A stretch of DNA of 64,000 nt from Paramecium pentaurelia. Taxonomy: Eukaryota > Ciliophora > Oligohymenophorea > Peniculida > Parameciidae. How positions within the stretch are numbered: position 1 is the first letter of the stretch; each line of letters starts with the position of its first letter. Shown in pieces: positions 36,772 to 49,000 of the stretch. The stretch is taken from the NCBI GenBank assembly GCA_905183005.1, contig CAJJDO010000122.1, positions 99,454 to 163,453 on the forward strand. Reading direction: 5' to 3'. The notes beneath the pieces were generated by a model, which saw only the letters and a list, made by a program, of their open reading frames with translations, did no database searches and was not told the origin of the DNA. Made by a program: the position numbers and the translations under genes.

Positions 36772-39638
36772 ATGTAAAACCCTTTATAGATGACTCGTAA
36801 ATTCAATAGAGCTAATGACAATTCTATCTAAGATATAACACATAAAAAAATATATGAACCTATTGAATTAGAATTAAATAAAGAATATGGGTTAAGATAT
36901 GTAAAAAATGATTATGAAAACAATTTTGAGAAAGAGGAGGGGTTTGATAAAAGAGAAATATTAAATTTATAACCAATAGACATATTTAAAATGAATCCTA
37001 ATTAAAATTAAACATAGGTAATTGATTAATAAGGATAAAATCAAAATTAAACTTAGAATTTATAGAATTAGTCATAATCAGAATAACACTAAGGATTATT
37101 AAGTGCTATAATAAATAATTGTTAATAACCAAAAATAGATAATATAACTGAAAAAGATATCTTTGAATAAAATAGAATAAAAGTTATGATCTGTATCACA
37201 ATGTATTCTGAAAAATATTCAGAATTAGAAAAATCTTTAAGTGGAGTTGGAAAGGATATAGAATCTTTCTTAAAAATGTATTAATAATATTTGAATTTAG
37301 TGGGATAGCACCACATTAAATAGCAGTAACAGTAATTTTTGATGGAATAGTTAATATTTGTCATAAACCAGGAGCTTATAGAGATAATATTATTCGTATT
37401 TATTTAATTTTTTATAAATTAGCTTACTTCGAAAGTGAAATTGATAAAAAATATGGGTTTCAAAGAGAATAGACTCTAGCTTATTAATATAATAAATATT
37501 AAGAATAATTGAAACGATTTTAGGATTATAATCCAGATAATATTAAGTATCTAAGAGCTAATACAGATCAATTATTAAAAAAGTATAAGAAACATAGAGA
37601 TGCTTTAAAAAAGACAATGGAAAGATTAAAAGGAGAAAAATATAATTTGATTGAGTAAGATGAATATATAGAATAAAATATTGTTGATGCTATGGAGAAT
37701 CAGTATTAAATAGCAAAAAAATATTTAGAAAATAGAAAAAATACTGCTTGGGTTTATTAAGATGGTTTAATAGATAATTAATCAAATGGGATACTTCCAA
37801 TATTTTATACATTTAAATTTACTAATGGTTCTAAATTATCATCTCATATGTGGTTTTTTAAGGGTTTTTGTTAATTGTTACAACCAAAATATTGTGTATT
37901 AATGGATGTTGGTGCTAATCCTTAAAAAGATGCAATTTTTTAATTAATAATGGCTATGGAATAGAATCCAAAGTTAGGAGGAGTATGTGGAACAATGAGA
38001 GTTTAAATTGAAGAAGATGATAAAGATGATGTTGAATTAGATATAGTGACAAATATTTTAGTAAATAAAGTGTTTTCAATTTAAAAATGTTAATCTTGTG
38101 AATATGACATTGCACATTTACTAGATAAATAAGCAGAATCAGCACTTGATTTTATTCATGTATTGCCTGGTGCATTTTCTGCATATAGATATAAAGCATT
38201 TTTTGTGAATTATAAAGATGATAGAAACTAGTAACGATGTAATTAAGAGAATTAAAATATCTTAATACCATAATAAGAGGAGGGGATTTTGGATAAATAT
38301 TTGAGATAAGTGTTGGATTAAAATTATGAACATTAAACATTATAAGAAGCAAATATGTTTTTAGCTGAAGATAGAGTTTTATGTAAATTATTATTTTGTA
38401 ATGGATATCATTTGAGATATATACCTAATGCTTTAGTTTATGTTGATCCATGTACTTCATTAAAATAATTAATTTAATAAAGAAGAAGATGGATTAATGG
38501 ATCATGGCATGCTTTATCATATATATCTGATAATTACGATTAAGATTTAAAAACTAGTAAACATTCATGGTGGGATAAATAAAAATTTATATTATCTATT
38601 ACTTAAGCTAAGATTTAATAACTTATGATATATTTTATGGAATCATTTTAAATTCTATGGCTTTATATGATTATGTATGCTATAGTAGATACAGGAGATC
38701 TTGGATTAAATAATTTTATTATTTCAACAGTTATTGCTTTTTATGTATTTTTGGTGTTTATGGTTATATATTTGTCTATTAATTATGATCCTGCATTACT
38801 TAAAGAATTGGGAAAATAAGAAAAAGAGAAAGAAAAAATAGAAACAGATTATTACTTTTCTAGACTCTTTTTTGTATCAACATGTTTAGGATTCATAAGT
38901 CTTGGTACAGTAGTATATACAATCTATTTGTTAATTACAGAAATATTCTTTAATTATGGATTTAATGATATAGTAGAAAAACCTCAAGTTCCATAGAGCT
39001 ATTATTTAGTTCTTGTTGTTATATCAATAGGATCTATTATATTACCAATATTATCATCATTATTTTAATTACCATAGAATATATTTAATGCAGCTTTAAC
39101 TATGATCCCATATTTTTATTATCAACCAACTTATATGCATTTATTTGTAATCTATTCTTTTTGCAGAATAGATGATTTATCATGGGGAACAAAAGGATTG
39201 ACAAATACAGGATCTAGTTCTGTTAATTCAGATAAAGCATATTAAAAATTTAAATTTTTATTAACATGGTTAGTACTTAATACATTAGTTACTGCAGTTC
39301 TATTAATATTATTTTAGATATAAATATATTTACTTCCCTAAGGTTTAATATTATTTATATCAGTTATTTTAACAATACTTACTATTTTAAAAGGATTTTT
39401 AGCTTTATGGTATAGGATTAAATATTGTTCTATTTAAAGTTAGATTGAATAATATATAAATTCAATTAATAAGGGCATAAATGTTGTAAATAAAGAATAG
39501 AGAAATAAGATTACGCAATAAATTAAAGAAAACAACAATATATTGTAATTATAAATAGATAATGCATTGTAAAATAGTTATTTAAGAGCATCAGCATTTA
39601 CTGCATATTTGGAGTCCTTCTTCAAAAGTAATAATTGA
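36772..39638 (+). CDS. Chitin synthase (GT2 family)
   Basis: About 947 aa with one 23-nt intron at 37278-37300. A Q/N-rich N-terminal cytosolic region of about 130 aa precedes V-M-I-C-I-T-M-Y-S-E, the usual entry to the catalytic domain. Signature motifs follow: V-T-V-I-F-D-G-I, V-L-P-G-A-F-S-A-Y-R, A-E-D-R-V-L-C (catalytic E-D-R) and Q-Q-R-R-R-W-I-N-G, the chitin synthase Q-R-R-R-W motif. Several membrane helices then span about 38620-39420, with a charged tail. The enzyme polymerises UDP-GlcNAc into chitin at the plasma membrane. A 27-nt GTA...TAG segment at about 37412-37438 could be a further intron without changing the frame. The alternative start at 36790 is in frame (M-T-R-K). Confidence 0.93.
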
Positions 39639-39665
39639 TTATATAAAAATAATTATTATTATAAT

Positions 39666-39694
39666 TCAATTAAAATATGGGGATTAATTATTGA

Positions 39695-39727
<33 letters not shown>

Positions 39728-41357
39728 TTTGATTTCCCATCTCTTACTACATATAACTTAATTCATAATTCTATTTAATTTCATCTCTTTATTCATATCG
39801 ATTCTCTTTATCTTTTCTGTCTCTTATAAATGAAATTATCAAATATGATACTACACAAAAATCCAAAACTGTTGTTATACAAAATAAAATTAAACATCCC
39901 CAATTAAATCTATAAATGTTTTCACTTAACATATCTCTTAAATACTCTAATTATATTTAAACATATTCATCAGAACAATTCCTTGAAATTACACTTTCTA
40001 AGAAATTACTTTCTTCCTTTGTTCTACTAAAACTCATTATTATTATAAATGCCTATAAACTCTAGAGAATTATTTTTGTCAATATTTCCAAATAAAATAT
40101 AGTATTTGATTCTTCAGTACCACGTCCTTTAATGCAAGGCCAATCTCCACCTTACAAAGTATGGGCTTATATATAACTCCATATAACGGAAATTATAATA
40201 AAGAATATAATTGAAACTATCATCAAATACTTTTAAGTATACAATATCTCTTCCAATATTTATTCTTAATCAATAAAATTATCAAACATTTCTCCTCTAC
40301 AAGACATTTTCCATTCTATATATCCTCTAGCATAAAGACCTTTATTAAATTCTCAAATACCCCATTAATATTATTTTGAAATCTCATATCCTCTAAGTTA
40401 ATCTTATATCTTTAATTGATTATTAGATTCATAAAACTCAACTTCATTTGAAGATTTTAGTTTAATAAATCTTTTATCAATTTAACATTCAGTCTTATTC
40501 TCTCTCATTAATGGATATTCAACTCTTCCATTACTTAATCCTCTCAAATGATTCTTCATACATATACCCTCTCCTTCTGAAACTCTTACTTCCACTAATG
40601 GTAATTTATATTCACTTTTTCGATTATATAAAAGTGTAAGTCCCTTTTCTGTCTATTCTTATGAATTATCAATTAAAGTAACATCTTTAAAGCCTATTTC
40701 AAATATTGGACATTCAGATTAACTTGTACAATAAAAATAATTGACCTCATTTCCACATTTTATTTATCCTTTTGGACATTCATCTAATTCAGGCAAATGA
40801 GAATAAAAACTATTGTCTTTCTCAAGTATAGCACATAATTTAAACCCTTCTTTTTGATTTTAAGTTGGAAATCTATTAAAATTGATAGCATCTTTTGCAT
40901 AAATCGAGATACATCCCCATGCTCTTTGTGTTATGTTACAAGCATGATTATTATAAATCTTATTTCTAGGAAACCATGTATGATGATTATTAGTTTTAAT
41001 AGATAATAATCTAAAACTATAACGACAATCACATCCATCTACTGTTCCAGGCCATCTATAATTGATCAAATTTATTTCCTAACTTATAATTTTCATTCTT
41101 ACTTCATTATTGCATTTATCAAAACTCAAACGTATAGATTATATTGGTTATTACTTCCAGTTCTCTATTATATATTTATAATTATCAAATGCATCACTAT
41201 AGAAATAATAAGACATAATTGATAAAATTAAAAGTGCAGTACCCAATAAACAAAAATATGTTTAATAAATTATTCTTCCTGTTTAATTTTTAGGAATTGC
41301 TTGTGTATCACTTCTATTCAATCCTTAATTTTGATTGTTATTGGGTATTTGATCCAT
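39666..41357 (-). CDS. Ciliate Cys-rich transmembrane protein, third copy, poly-Q tail
   Basis: About 555 aa on the minus strand; intron 41079-41102 at the family-conserved site before Y-R-W-P-G-T-V-D-G-C-D-C. It shares with the 8687 and 10806 genes the N-terminal membrane segment, the Cys-rich ectodomain (I-K-C-G, Y-F-Y-C-T, E-C-P-I-F, G-D-W-P-C-I-K-G-R-G-T-E-E-S-N) and the C-terminal hydrophobic segments. Overall it is much more diverged than those two are from each other. The frame ends in a run of TAA codons, read as about nine Gln, then F-N-N-Q-S-P-Y-F-N and TGA at 39666-39668. It converges with chitin synthase, with 27 bp between the two stops. Function unknown. Confidence 0.85.
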
Positions 41358-41667
41358 ACTTTAATTTGAATTTAAATTATAATTTTATAAAATTTATTGA
41401 TGATAATAATTTTCTTGTTTATTTGAAGATGGAGAATTATATAAATTTATAATAATATTATATTTTAAGGTATTATCTTATAATTAGATCATATTTAACT
41501 AGAAATTATGAATAATACAAATTTGAATTATATCTATTTATGAATAAATTATTATAAAGTCTTATCTATGGTATGTTATTTAAAAAATAGAGATTTTATA
41601 ATTTAGAAAAAATCTGGTCAAAAAATACATTAATAATATACATTACATTTTTTATATTTACAAATTT
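41358..41667. other. Divergent promoter region
   Basis: About 310 bp between the minus-strand Cys-rich gene and the plus-strand kinase. AT-rich; it should serve both promoters. No motif recognised. Confidence 0.45.
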
Positions 41668-43560
41668 ATGAGTAGAACTCAAAGTTGTCAAATGGTGCAA
41701 AGCAATAAATTATTAGAACTATTAAAAAAAAAGAAGAAAGCAGAGTCATAAAACCCAAGTCTAAGTCCAAGATAATAATTATCACCTCCAAGATTAGCAA
41801 GACTTAAATCTCCAAAATTATTGGATGTTTAGAAATGTATATAACTAAAGTCTTATTTTAATTTAGTTGTAACAGCTGCTGTGAAACTAAAAGGAGTTTC
41901 TCATATAAGAACCTTAAATAGTGATAGGGACAATTATGAACTTATAATTACACTGATAACTTAGGATAAATAGTAAATATTGATTTAATATAGGTATATC
42001 GTACCGATTGGTTTAGATTAAACTACAACAGATCTATATTAGAAGTTAATTACAAAGATGAGTATGCATGATCCATAAAATTATGAAAAGATAGCATATT
42101 TTTAATGCTAAACCTAAAATTACAATGTGGATTACTATTTATCATTAGATGATAAACCATTGTCAGTGTTCAATAAAGGGAGGACTCTGAAATTGATTCC
42201 AATTTATTATAATGAAACTAAAAGTAATTCTTTTGATGATTTTATATTGATAAAATGTATTGGAGTAGGGTAAAGATTTTTAATTTTTTAGAGGCTTTTC
42301 GAGAGTGTATTTAGTAAAGTAGAAAAAGAATGGATAATTCTTTGCAATGAAAATAATAGATAAATCATTTATATTAAAGAACAATAAGGAGAGTATGATA
42401 AACAATGAAAAATGGATAATGAGTAATCTGGATAGTCAATTTCTAACAAGATTGCATTGTTCATTTGAAACTAAATATTATTTAGTATTTGTAATGGAGT
42501 ATTTATTATATTTATATAATGTAGTTATTGTCATGGAGGTGAATTATTCTTTCATCTTCGAAAGATGGGTACATTGAATGAAGAAGTTGCAAAACAATAT
42601 TTTGGATAATTATGTTTAGCAATACATTATCTTCATTAATAAAATATTATATATAGAGATTTGAAACCAGAAAATATCTTATTAGATATTGATGGTTATA
42701 TTAAATTATCTGATTTTGGTCTTTCAAAACCTAATATTTCTAGAGATAAAGTAACTTATTCTTTTTGTGGATCTCCTGAATATATGTCACCTGAGATGGT
42801 ATCTAAAAGAGGACATAATTAAATGTTAGATTGTTATAGTTTAGGGGCAGTATTATATGAATTCATATATGGTTATCCTCCATATTATGATTAATAATTG
42901 TAAAACATTCTAAATTCTATTCAATATGATAAATTAGAGTTTCCTGATTCTATTAAAATTAGTGATCAACTTAAAAATTTATTGTTTCATTTATTGACTA
43001 AAGATTAAAATGAAAGATTAGGAAAAATAAATGGTATAGAAGATGTTTTGAATCATTCATGGCTTAATAATTTTAATTATACTGCTCTTTACAAAAAATA
43101 ATTAAATATTCATTATAAACCTTAACCATTATAAACAAATTATAATGTAATTGAATTCAGTAAAGGAGATAGAGAATTTTAATAAAAGTTGTAAGATAAT
43201 TTACATAGAGAGAAATAAACAAAATTTGATAAAGATTTTCCTAATTTTGATTTTATTTCAGATTAATCTAAAAATAAAAGAGAATAATTTATTGAGAAGA
43301 TAAAATATGCTAGTTTAAGATCTTCACTTCGAACTAGTATTATTAAAAATAAGATTACAACTCTTTCTTTGAATGGTATAAAATACTTATTTATTATTAT
43401 ATTAGCTCCATAATTAAGTGCAGTATGTCCAAGATTTTAATCAGTAAAGAATTCCTAAATATCATAATGTTCTTCCACTCAATCTTTCAGAAATTCATCA
43501 TCCAGTAAGAGATTCAACACTGAATACGACCTTTAGAAATTACTTAAATTAAAATAATGA
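41668..43560 (+). CDS. AGC-type serine/threonine protein kinase
   Basis: About 604 aa; introns 42270-42291, 42499-42524, 43376-43405. The N-terminal 190 residues include a K/S/P-rich stretch and a strand-rich part, perhaps a C2- or PH-like targeting module. The kinase domain starts F-I-L-I-K-C-I-G-V-G-G-F-S-R-V (Gly loop), has F-A-M-K (Lys), a hinge followed by C-H-G-G-E-L-F, Y-R-D-L-K-P-E-N (catalytic loop, Tyr replacing His of HRD), D-F-G at 42712 and C-G-S-P-E-Y-M-S-P-E-M. This Y-R-D and CGSPEY pattern is typical of PKA/S6K/AKT-like AGC kinases. A basic tail follows. A 21-nt GTA...TAG segment near 41973 could be an extra in-frame intron. Substrate unknown. Confidence 0.9.
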
Positions 43561-43659
43561 AAATAAATTATTTGTTTATATATATTTTATTTATATCTAG
43601 TTGTTTGAGAAGTATTTTTACTTAAATATACAGATTCTGAATTATATAAATAATTATAA

Positions 43660-46600
43660 ATGTAGTAAATAGAAGAGAAATGGTTGATATGTGCTGATCC
43701 TGATAGTTGTTAGATTTATACTTTAAACATAAATACTAATGAAGTAAGAGTGGAATAGGATGTAGATTAAGACTATCGATAAAAAGCATTATAAGCAATC
43801 CAATAAATTGAATCAATGCTCAAATTAAAGACAGGTAATATTATATATTCTAGATTTTAAGGTACATGGTTGATGGCTTCAAAGTAGATAGATTAATATC
43901 GTAGAAGAAAGATACCGTCTTACTTGTTACATAAATAATCTTCCTCTATTCCTACATATTTATGTTAATCAACTCTTAGTTAGGCATTTGTCAAAGTAAA
44001 CTCAATTAAACTTTAAGTTAAATTGAATCAATATAAAGAATTATTCTAAAATATGCCTGCTGAAGTTTAATTGATGGAAAAACCTAATATTGTTGAAATT
44101 GAGGCAGGTTTGGTAACTGGAGCTGATGAAGTTATTAAGAGTGTTCTTAGAGAAGTCTATTAAAGATTTAGTGTTAAATTAAGACCAAAAGATGATAACA
44201 ATTAATTTATATTACAAATCTCAGGTTTCAAAGAGTTTTTAACAGGAAATCATCCAATGTTATCCTATGATCGTGTAAGAGTTTAATTAAGAGGAATGAA
44301 ACATTTGGAAGTGATTTTAACTGAGATTCCTAAATAATCAAATCAAACATTTCTATTTCCTCCAATTATTCATAGAATTAAAGGAAGTGAACCCTTTCCT
44401 TAAATTGATTGGAGTAAATTTAGAGATGTTCCTGCTTTATTATGGTATTCACCATAACCATTAAAAAAATATGAATCTGAAATACCTAATACTAGATTAT
44501 CTCTTGGGCTTGGACCTTCTCCATAAATTAAATTAGATAAGATTAAAGTATCAAATAGTCAAGATTTATTTACTAATCATGAAGACAGAATTAAGAGAAT
44601 ATCTATTGATGAAAATCCTATACGTCCTCCATCTCAAGATAATAATGGATAAAAATAAAAAACTAGTGGATAAATATATGATTTGATATCTATGAGAAAT
44701 GAATTACAAAAATTAAATATGTTGAAAATAGAATAGAATGTACTTTATTCTGGTGAATGTGATTGGCCTTTTAGTGTTAAGATATGTTCACTTGAGAATT
44801 TGTTGTAAACATTGGAATAAGATAATAAATATGAAAATTAACATCAAAGAGCTACTTATAATGGATTAATACCTCCACTTTATATAACTAAAAAGAATGC
44901 TGGTACTAAAGTTGAAGAAGAACAACATAAATAAGGTAATAAGAAAAATGATGAATCAGACATTAATAATAAAAGACAATAAGTTCATCTTAAATTACAT
45001 AAAAGAACTGGACGTGTTTTGGAAAATAAAAATATTGATATCAAAAGATACATACCTTTTGGAGGTTAAGACAATCTTGATGAATTAGCCACTTTACAAG
45101 AGAGATATGATCTAGATTTTTTACCTTATTTAATATCAGTATAAGTAAGTTTATTTCATGGATGTAAATTACTCACTCCATGGTGTCAAGCAGAAACCAA
45201 AAAATAACCATTTAGTTAATGTCCCAAATTTTATTAGACTATTACATTTTAAGGAATCAAAATATCTTAATTACCATAAGAAGCTAGATTATGTTTTAAT
45301 ATTATTGCACATAGTGCTACTGGATAATAATAAATTATTGGATGTACAACTATGTATATTTTCTATGAAGAAAGAAAGTTTAGATCATCCATTAATTAAT
45401 TAAACATCTGGCCATTTTATAAAATTGATCCTAGATTACTTTGTATGGGTTAATATTGGGGATGGGTTAAATAATAGAATTAATAGTTGATTGTTCCTTA
45501 ACAAAATAATAAAAATTAATTTTATATCTCTTCTCAACTTGTTAATAAATCTTATGGCAGATTATTAATTTAATTAGATTAATTCAATTAAACTATGAAA
45601 TGGAGTCTTAGAGATGAAAAATAAATGGAAGAATTAGGTTTCTCTAAATCTGCTAGATCATAAAGATATTATGAAATGAGAAATAAATTTATTCCAAATT
45701 CTGATTATTCAAATTATCAATAATCTTAATCATCAGCCTTAACCTAAGATTAATTCAATTCTGCATACTAAAATACAAATAAGAATTCAGCATATTAATA
45801 AACAAATTCTAATTCACAATCAAATAGTTTTAGCAATTCTCAATTATTCTTAAAAAAATAAAGAACTGGAATGGCATCATTTTATAATGTACATCAAAGA
45901 TAACATACTAATCCTTATGAATAATATATGTAAGTTGGATATTCTTCATAAGATTAAGGAACAATTCTTCGTTTTGGAGATATGCAAGATAGATAAACAC
46001 ATTTTGCATAATCAATGATGCATATGAATTAAGGTAGCAGTTTTAATGTACATGATTAATCTAGTACATAATTGAGTACCTTTAAATTAAGTCATTAATT
46101 CTCATAATAAAGTATATAGTAGAATTAGAGCTTCCAAGAAAATTACAATTAAGTATTTCCTTATAAAAATTGGTCAACAACTCCAAGGACTGAAGATCTT
46201 GCCATCTTGTAAGCATTGCTTAAATACAACCCATTAAATAGACCTTATTATACAGATTAACATAAATATATTTTAATGATCTGTAGGAATCATTATAAAA
46301 CATTACCTTATGCATTATAAATCTTTTTAATGGCCATAGAATGGGATGATCCAGAATAAGTCAGAGAAGCTCATAATATGATTAAATTATGGACACCTCT
46401 ACCTCCAGAAGATGCATTACCATTATTGGATGCATAATTTGCAGATGAAACTGTTAGACTCTATGCTGTTGAAAGAGTAAGTATTTTATCTGATGATGAA
46501 TTACAATTATATATGTTAGAATTGACATAATGTTTAATGTTTGAGAAACATCTATTCAATCCATTAGCTGAAATGTTATTAGAAAGAAGTTTGCAAAATC

Positions 46601-47966
46601 CATGGGTGGTAGGACATGAGTTATTTTGGTTGCTTAAGGCTTAATTACATGTAAGACCATCTTATGAAAGATATTCTTTATTGTTAGAATAACTATTAAT
46701 GCTTTGTGGAGAATTTAGGGAACAATTAATGAATGAAGTACTTGTGGATAATGAATTATTTAATATTGCATAAAAGATTAAGGAAGAGAATGTACCAAAA
46801 GATTTACGATAGAATTTTTTAAAGACTGAATTATTACAACTTTATCCAAAATTACCAAAACCATTTTCTTTTGCTTTAGATTCAAGAATGGAAGCTTAAT
46901 CAATCTAATATGATAAATGTAAAGTTATGGATTCTAAGAAAATGCCTTTGTGGTTAGCAGTTATACCTAAATGTCTTGAAAATGATGATGAATTATAATT
47001 ATAGTAACCCATTCATATTAAGTAACAAGAAGAAAATCTTAATGGAAATATCTCAGTTATCATACCTTAAGATGAAAATCTACATAATAATACTAAATAA
47101 TAATAGGATTAAAAGGAATAAATTGAAGAAGAAGAGTAAAATAAATAGCATCTACTTAAAATCATATTTAAAACTGGTGATGATATTAGATAGGATATGT
47201 TAACATTATAATTAATTAAAATTATGGATAAAATTTGGTTAGATGATGGTTTAGATTTTAGAATGAAACCATATAAAACTATATCTACATAAGATAATGT
47301 TGGAATGATTGAAGTTGTTAGTAATTCCTTGACTATTGAAAAAATTCATGGTTAAGGAGGTCTTATGGGTGCATTTTAATAAAAAACTATATGGAATCAT
47401 TTGAAAAAGAAAAATAGTGAACCTTAATCATTTGAAACAGCTACTGATAATTTTCTAAGATCATGTGCAGGCTATTGTGTTGCAACATATGTTCTTGGTA
47501 TTGGAGACAGACATTCTGGTAATATAATGATAACTGACACTGGTCATCTATTTCATATTGATTTTGGTCATTTTTTGGGTAATTTTAAATAGAAATTTGG
47601 AATTAAAAGAGAGAGAACTAAATTTGTATTAACTGAAGAAGTATTATTATTTATAATTATTAGATGGCATTTGTTATGGGAGGAAGAGATGGAGATCTCT
47701 TTAAAAAGTTTTAGTAAGATTGTACAAATGCTTATAATTTGGTTAGAAAACATGGTCATTTTCTTATTAATATATTTTTAATGAATTTATCTGCTGGTAT
47801 GCCTGAATTGTAATAGGCTTCAAATGTAAAATATATAGAAGATTAATTGGCTTTAAATATATCTGATTAAGAAGCAACTGCAAAATTTAAATAAGAGATT
47901 ATCATATCTCTTAATGACACTTGGAGATAAATAGATAATTGGTTCCACTATATCAGAAGAAATTGA
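43660..47966 (+). CDS. Phosphoinositide 3-kinase, class I-like catalytic subunit
   Basis: About 1427 aa with a single 23-nt intron at 47641-47663. The N-terminal part may include an adaptor or Ras-binding-like region. A C2-like region lies near residues 430-620 (D-W-P-F-S-V-K-I at about 44760; L-L-T-P-W-C and W-P-F-Y-K-I-D-P). A Q/S/N-rich insert spans about 45715-46140, and the PIK helical domain runs from about 46190 (Y-N-P-L-N-R-P-Y-Y, D-P-E-Q-V-R-E-A-H). The kinase carries G-D-R-H-S-G-N (47503-47523) and H-I-D-F-G-H-F-L-G, then K-F-G-I-K-R-E-R-T-K-F. The K-R-E-R in the activation loop is the class I feature that allows PtdIns(4,5)P2 use. It makes PIP3 at membranes for chemotaxis or phagocytosis signalling. 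Stop at 47964-47966. Confidence 0.92.
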
Positions 47967-47987
47967 TGATTTGATAGAATAATATAC

Positions 47988-48977
47988 TCATTATAATTTG
48001 GTAATGATGTGTTAGATATTTTAATCTTCGGATTAGAATGTCTTAATCTATTCTTATAGTTCATTTAATTCTAATGATTTGTATGACAATAGAATTTATC
48101 TAAAAATTGCTACTCTTTTGTAATTTTATTAAGCATAATTCTCTAGAGTATGTTAAGCTAATTTAACAATTGCTTATTTGATTTTGTCTTTGGATATTAT
48201 CTTTTTCTTTATCTATTCATTCTAAATGAGTGTAAATAATAGATGACTAAACTAAATTATATGAATATATAATATACATTATATTTACTTCTTTCATAAT
48301 TTTCATTAATTTCACTTAATTGACATAATTTAAGTATAACTGGAATGAGTGTAAATTAATAATTGAATATTAGTTTTCTAATATTTTGCATTTAAATATT
48401 GCTGTTCTTTCTCATTAATACTAAACCTTTGACTATGATATCTGAAACAGCTTTCTTATCATGTTATGATATCTATTTTAAAATGAGATCAAGTAATTCA
48501 AAGAATCTTTTATTAATAGATTTGTCTTAGCATTTATGCAAATAAGTTATTAATGTTTCACAACACTATTTCATATTATCAATATGTTCTCCCAAATCTC
48601 CTTTTTGTATGATTTGGTGTATTAATTTACAAACTCTATTGATATACTAAATTTTTTAAGGATTCTTGAAATCACTTATCATTTTAATGAATGGATAAAT
48701 TCTCTCAATAAATATGGTAGGGTTCTTTGTATTTTAAACAAAAATTTCAACTAATTCAAGAACTCTTGATTTAAATTCCACAACTTTTTTCTCTTTTTCT
48801 TTCTATATGTAAATAAATCATTTATACAATAGTGGCAATTGAATTAGTGTTTGCTTTTGATAATGTTTTAATTAAATCATCATTGAGATCCTCTTATAAC
48901 AATTCAATTTCTTATTCTTAGAAGTCTTATTAAGGAGGGATAACAGTGAAATTGGATTTTTTTTATTATTTTACCAT
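47988..48977 (-). CDS. Helical protein of unknown function
   Basis: About 312 aa on the minus strand; introns 48803-48827 and 48252-48277; start M-V-K-Q-Q-K-K-S-N-F at 48977, stop at 47988-47990. The protein is almost wholly alpha-helical in appearance, with acidic L-L-Q-E-D-L-N-D-D near the N-terminus and repeated amphipathic helices (I-Q-Y-I-N-R-V-C-K-L-I). It weakly recalls the C-terminal part of the nucleolar MYBBP1A/Pol5 family, but I cannot confirm this. Its stop lies only 21 bp from the PI3K stop, tail to tail. Confidence 0.7.
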
Positions 48978-49000
48978 AATTAATATATTATTATATTGTA

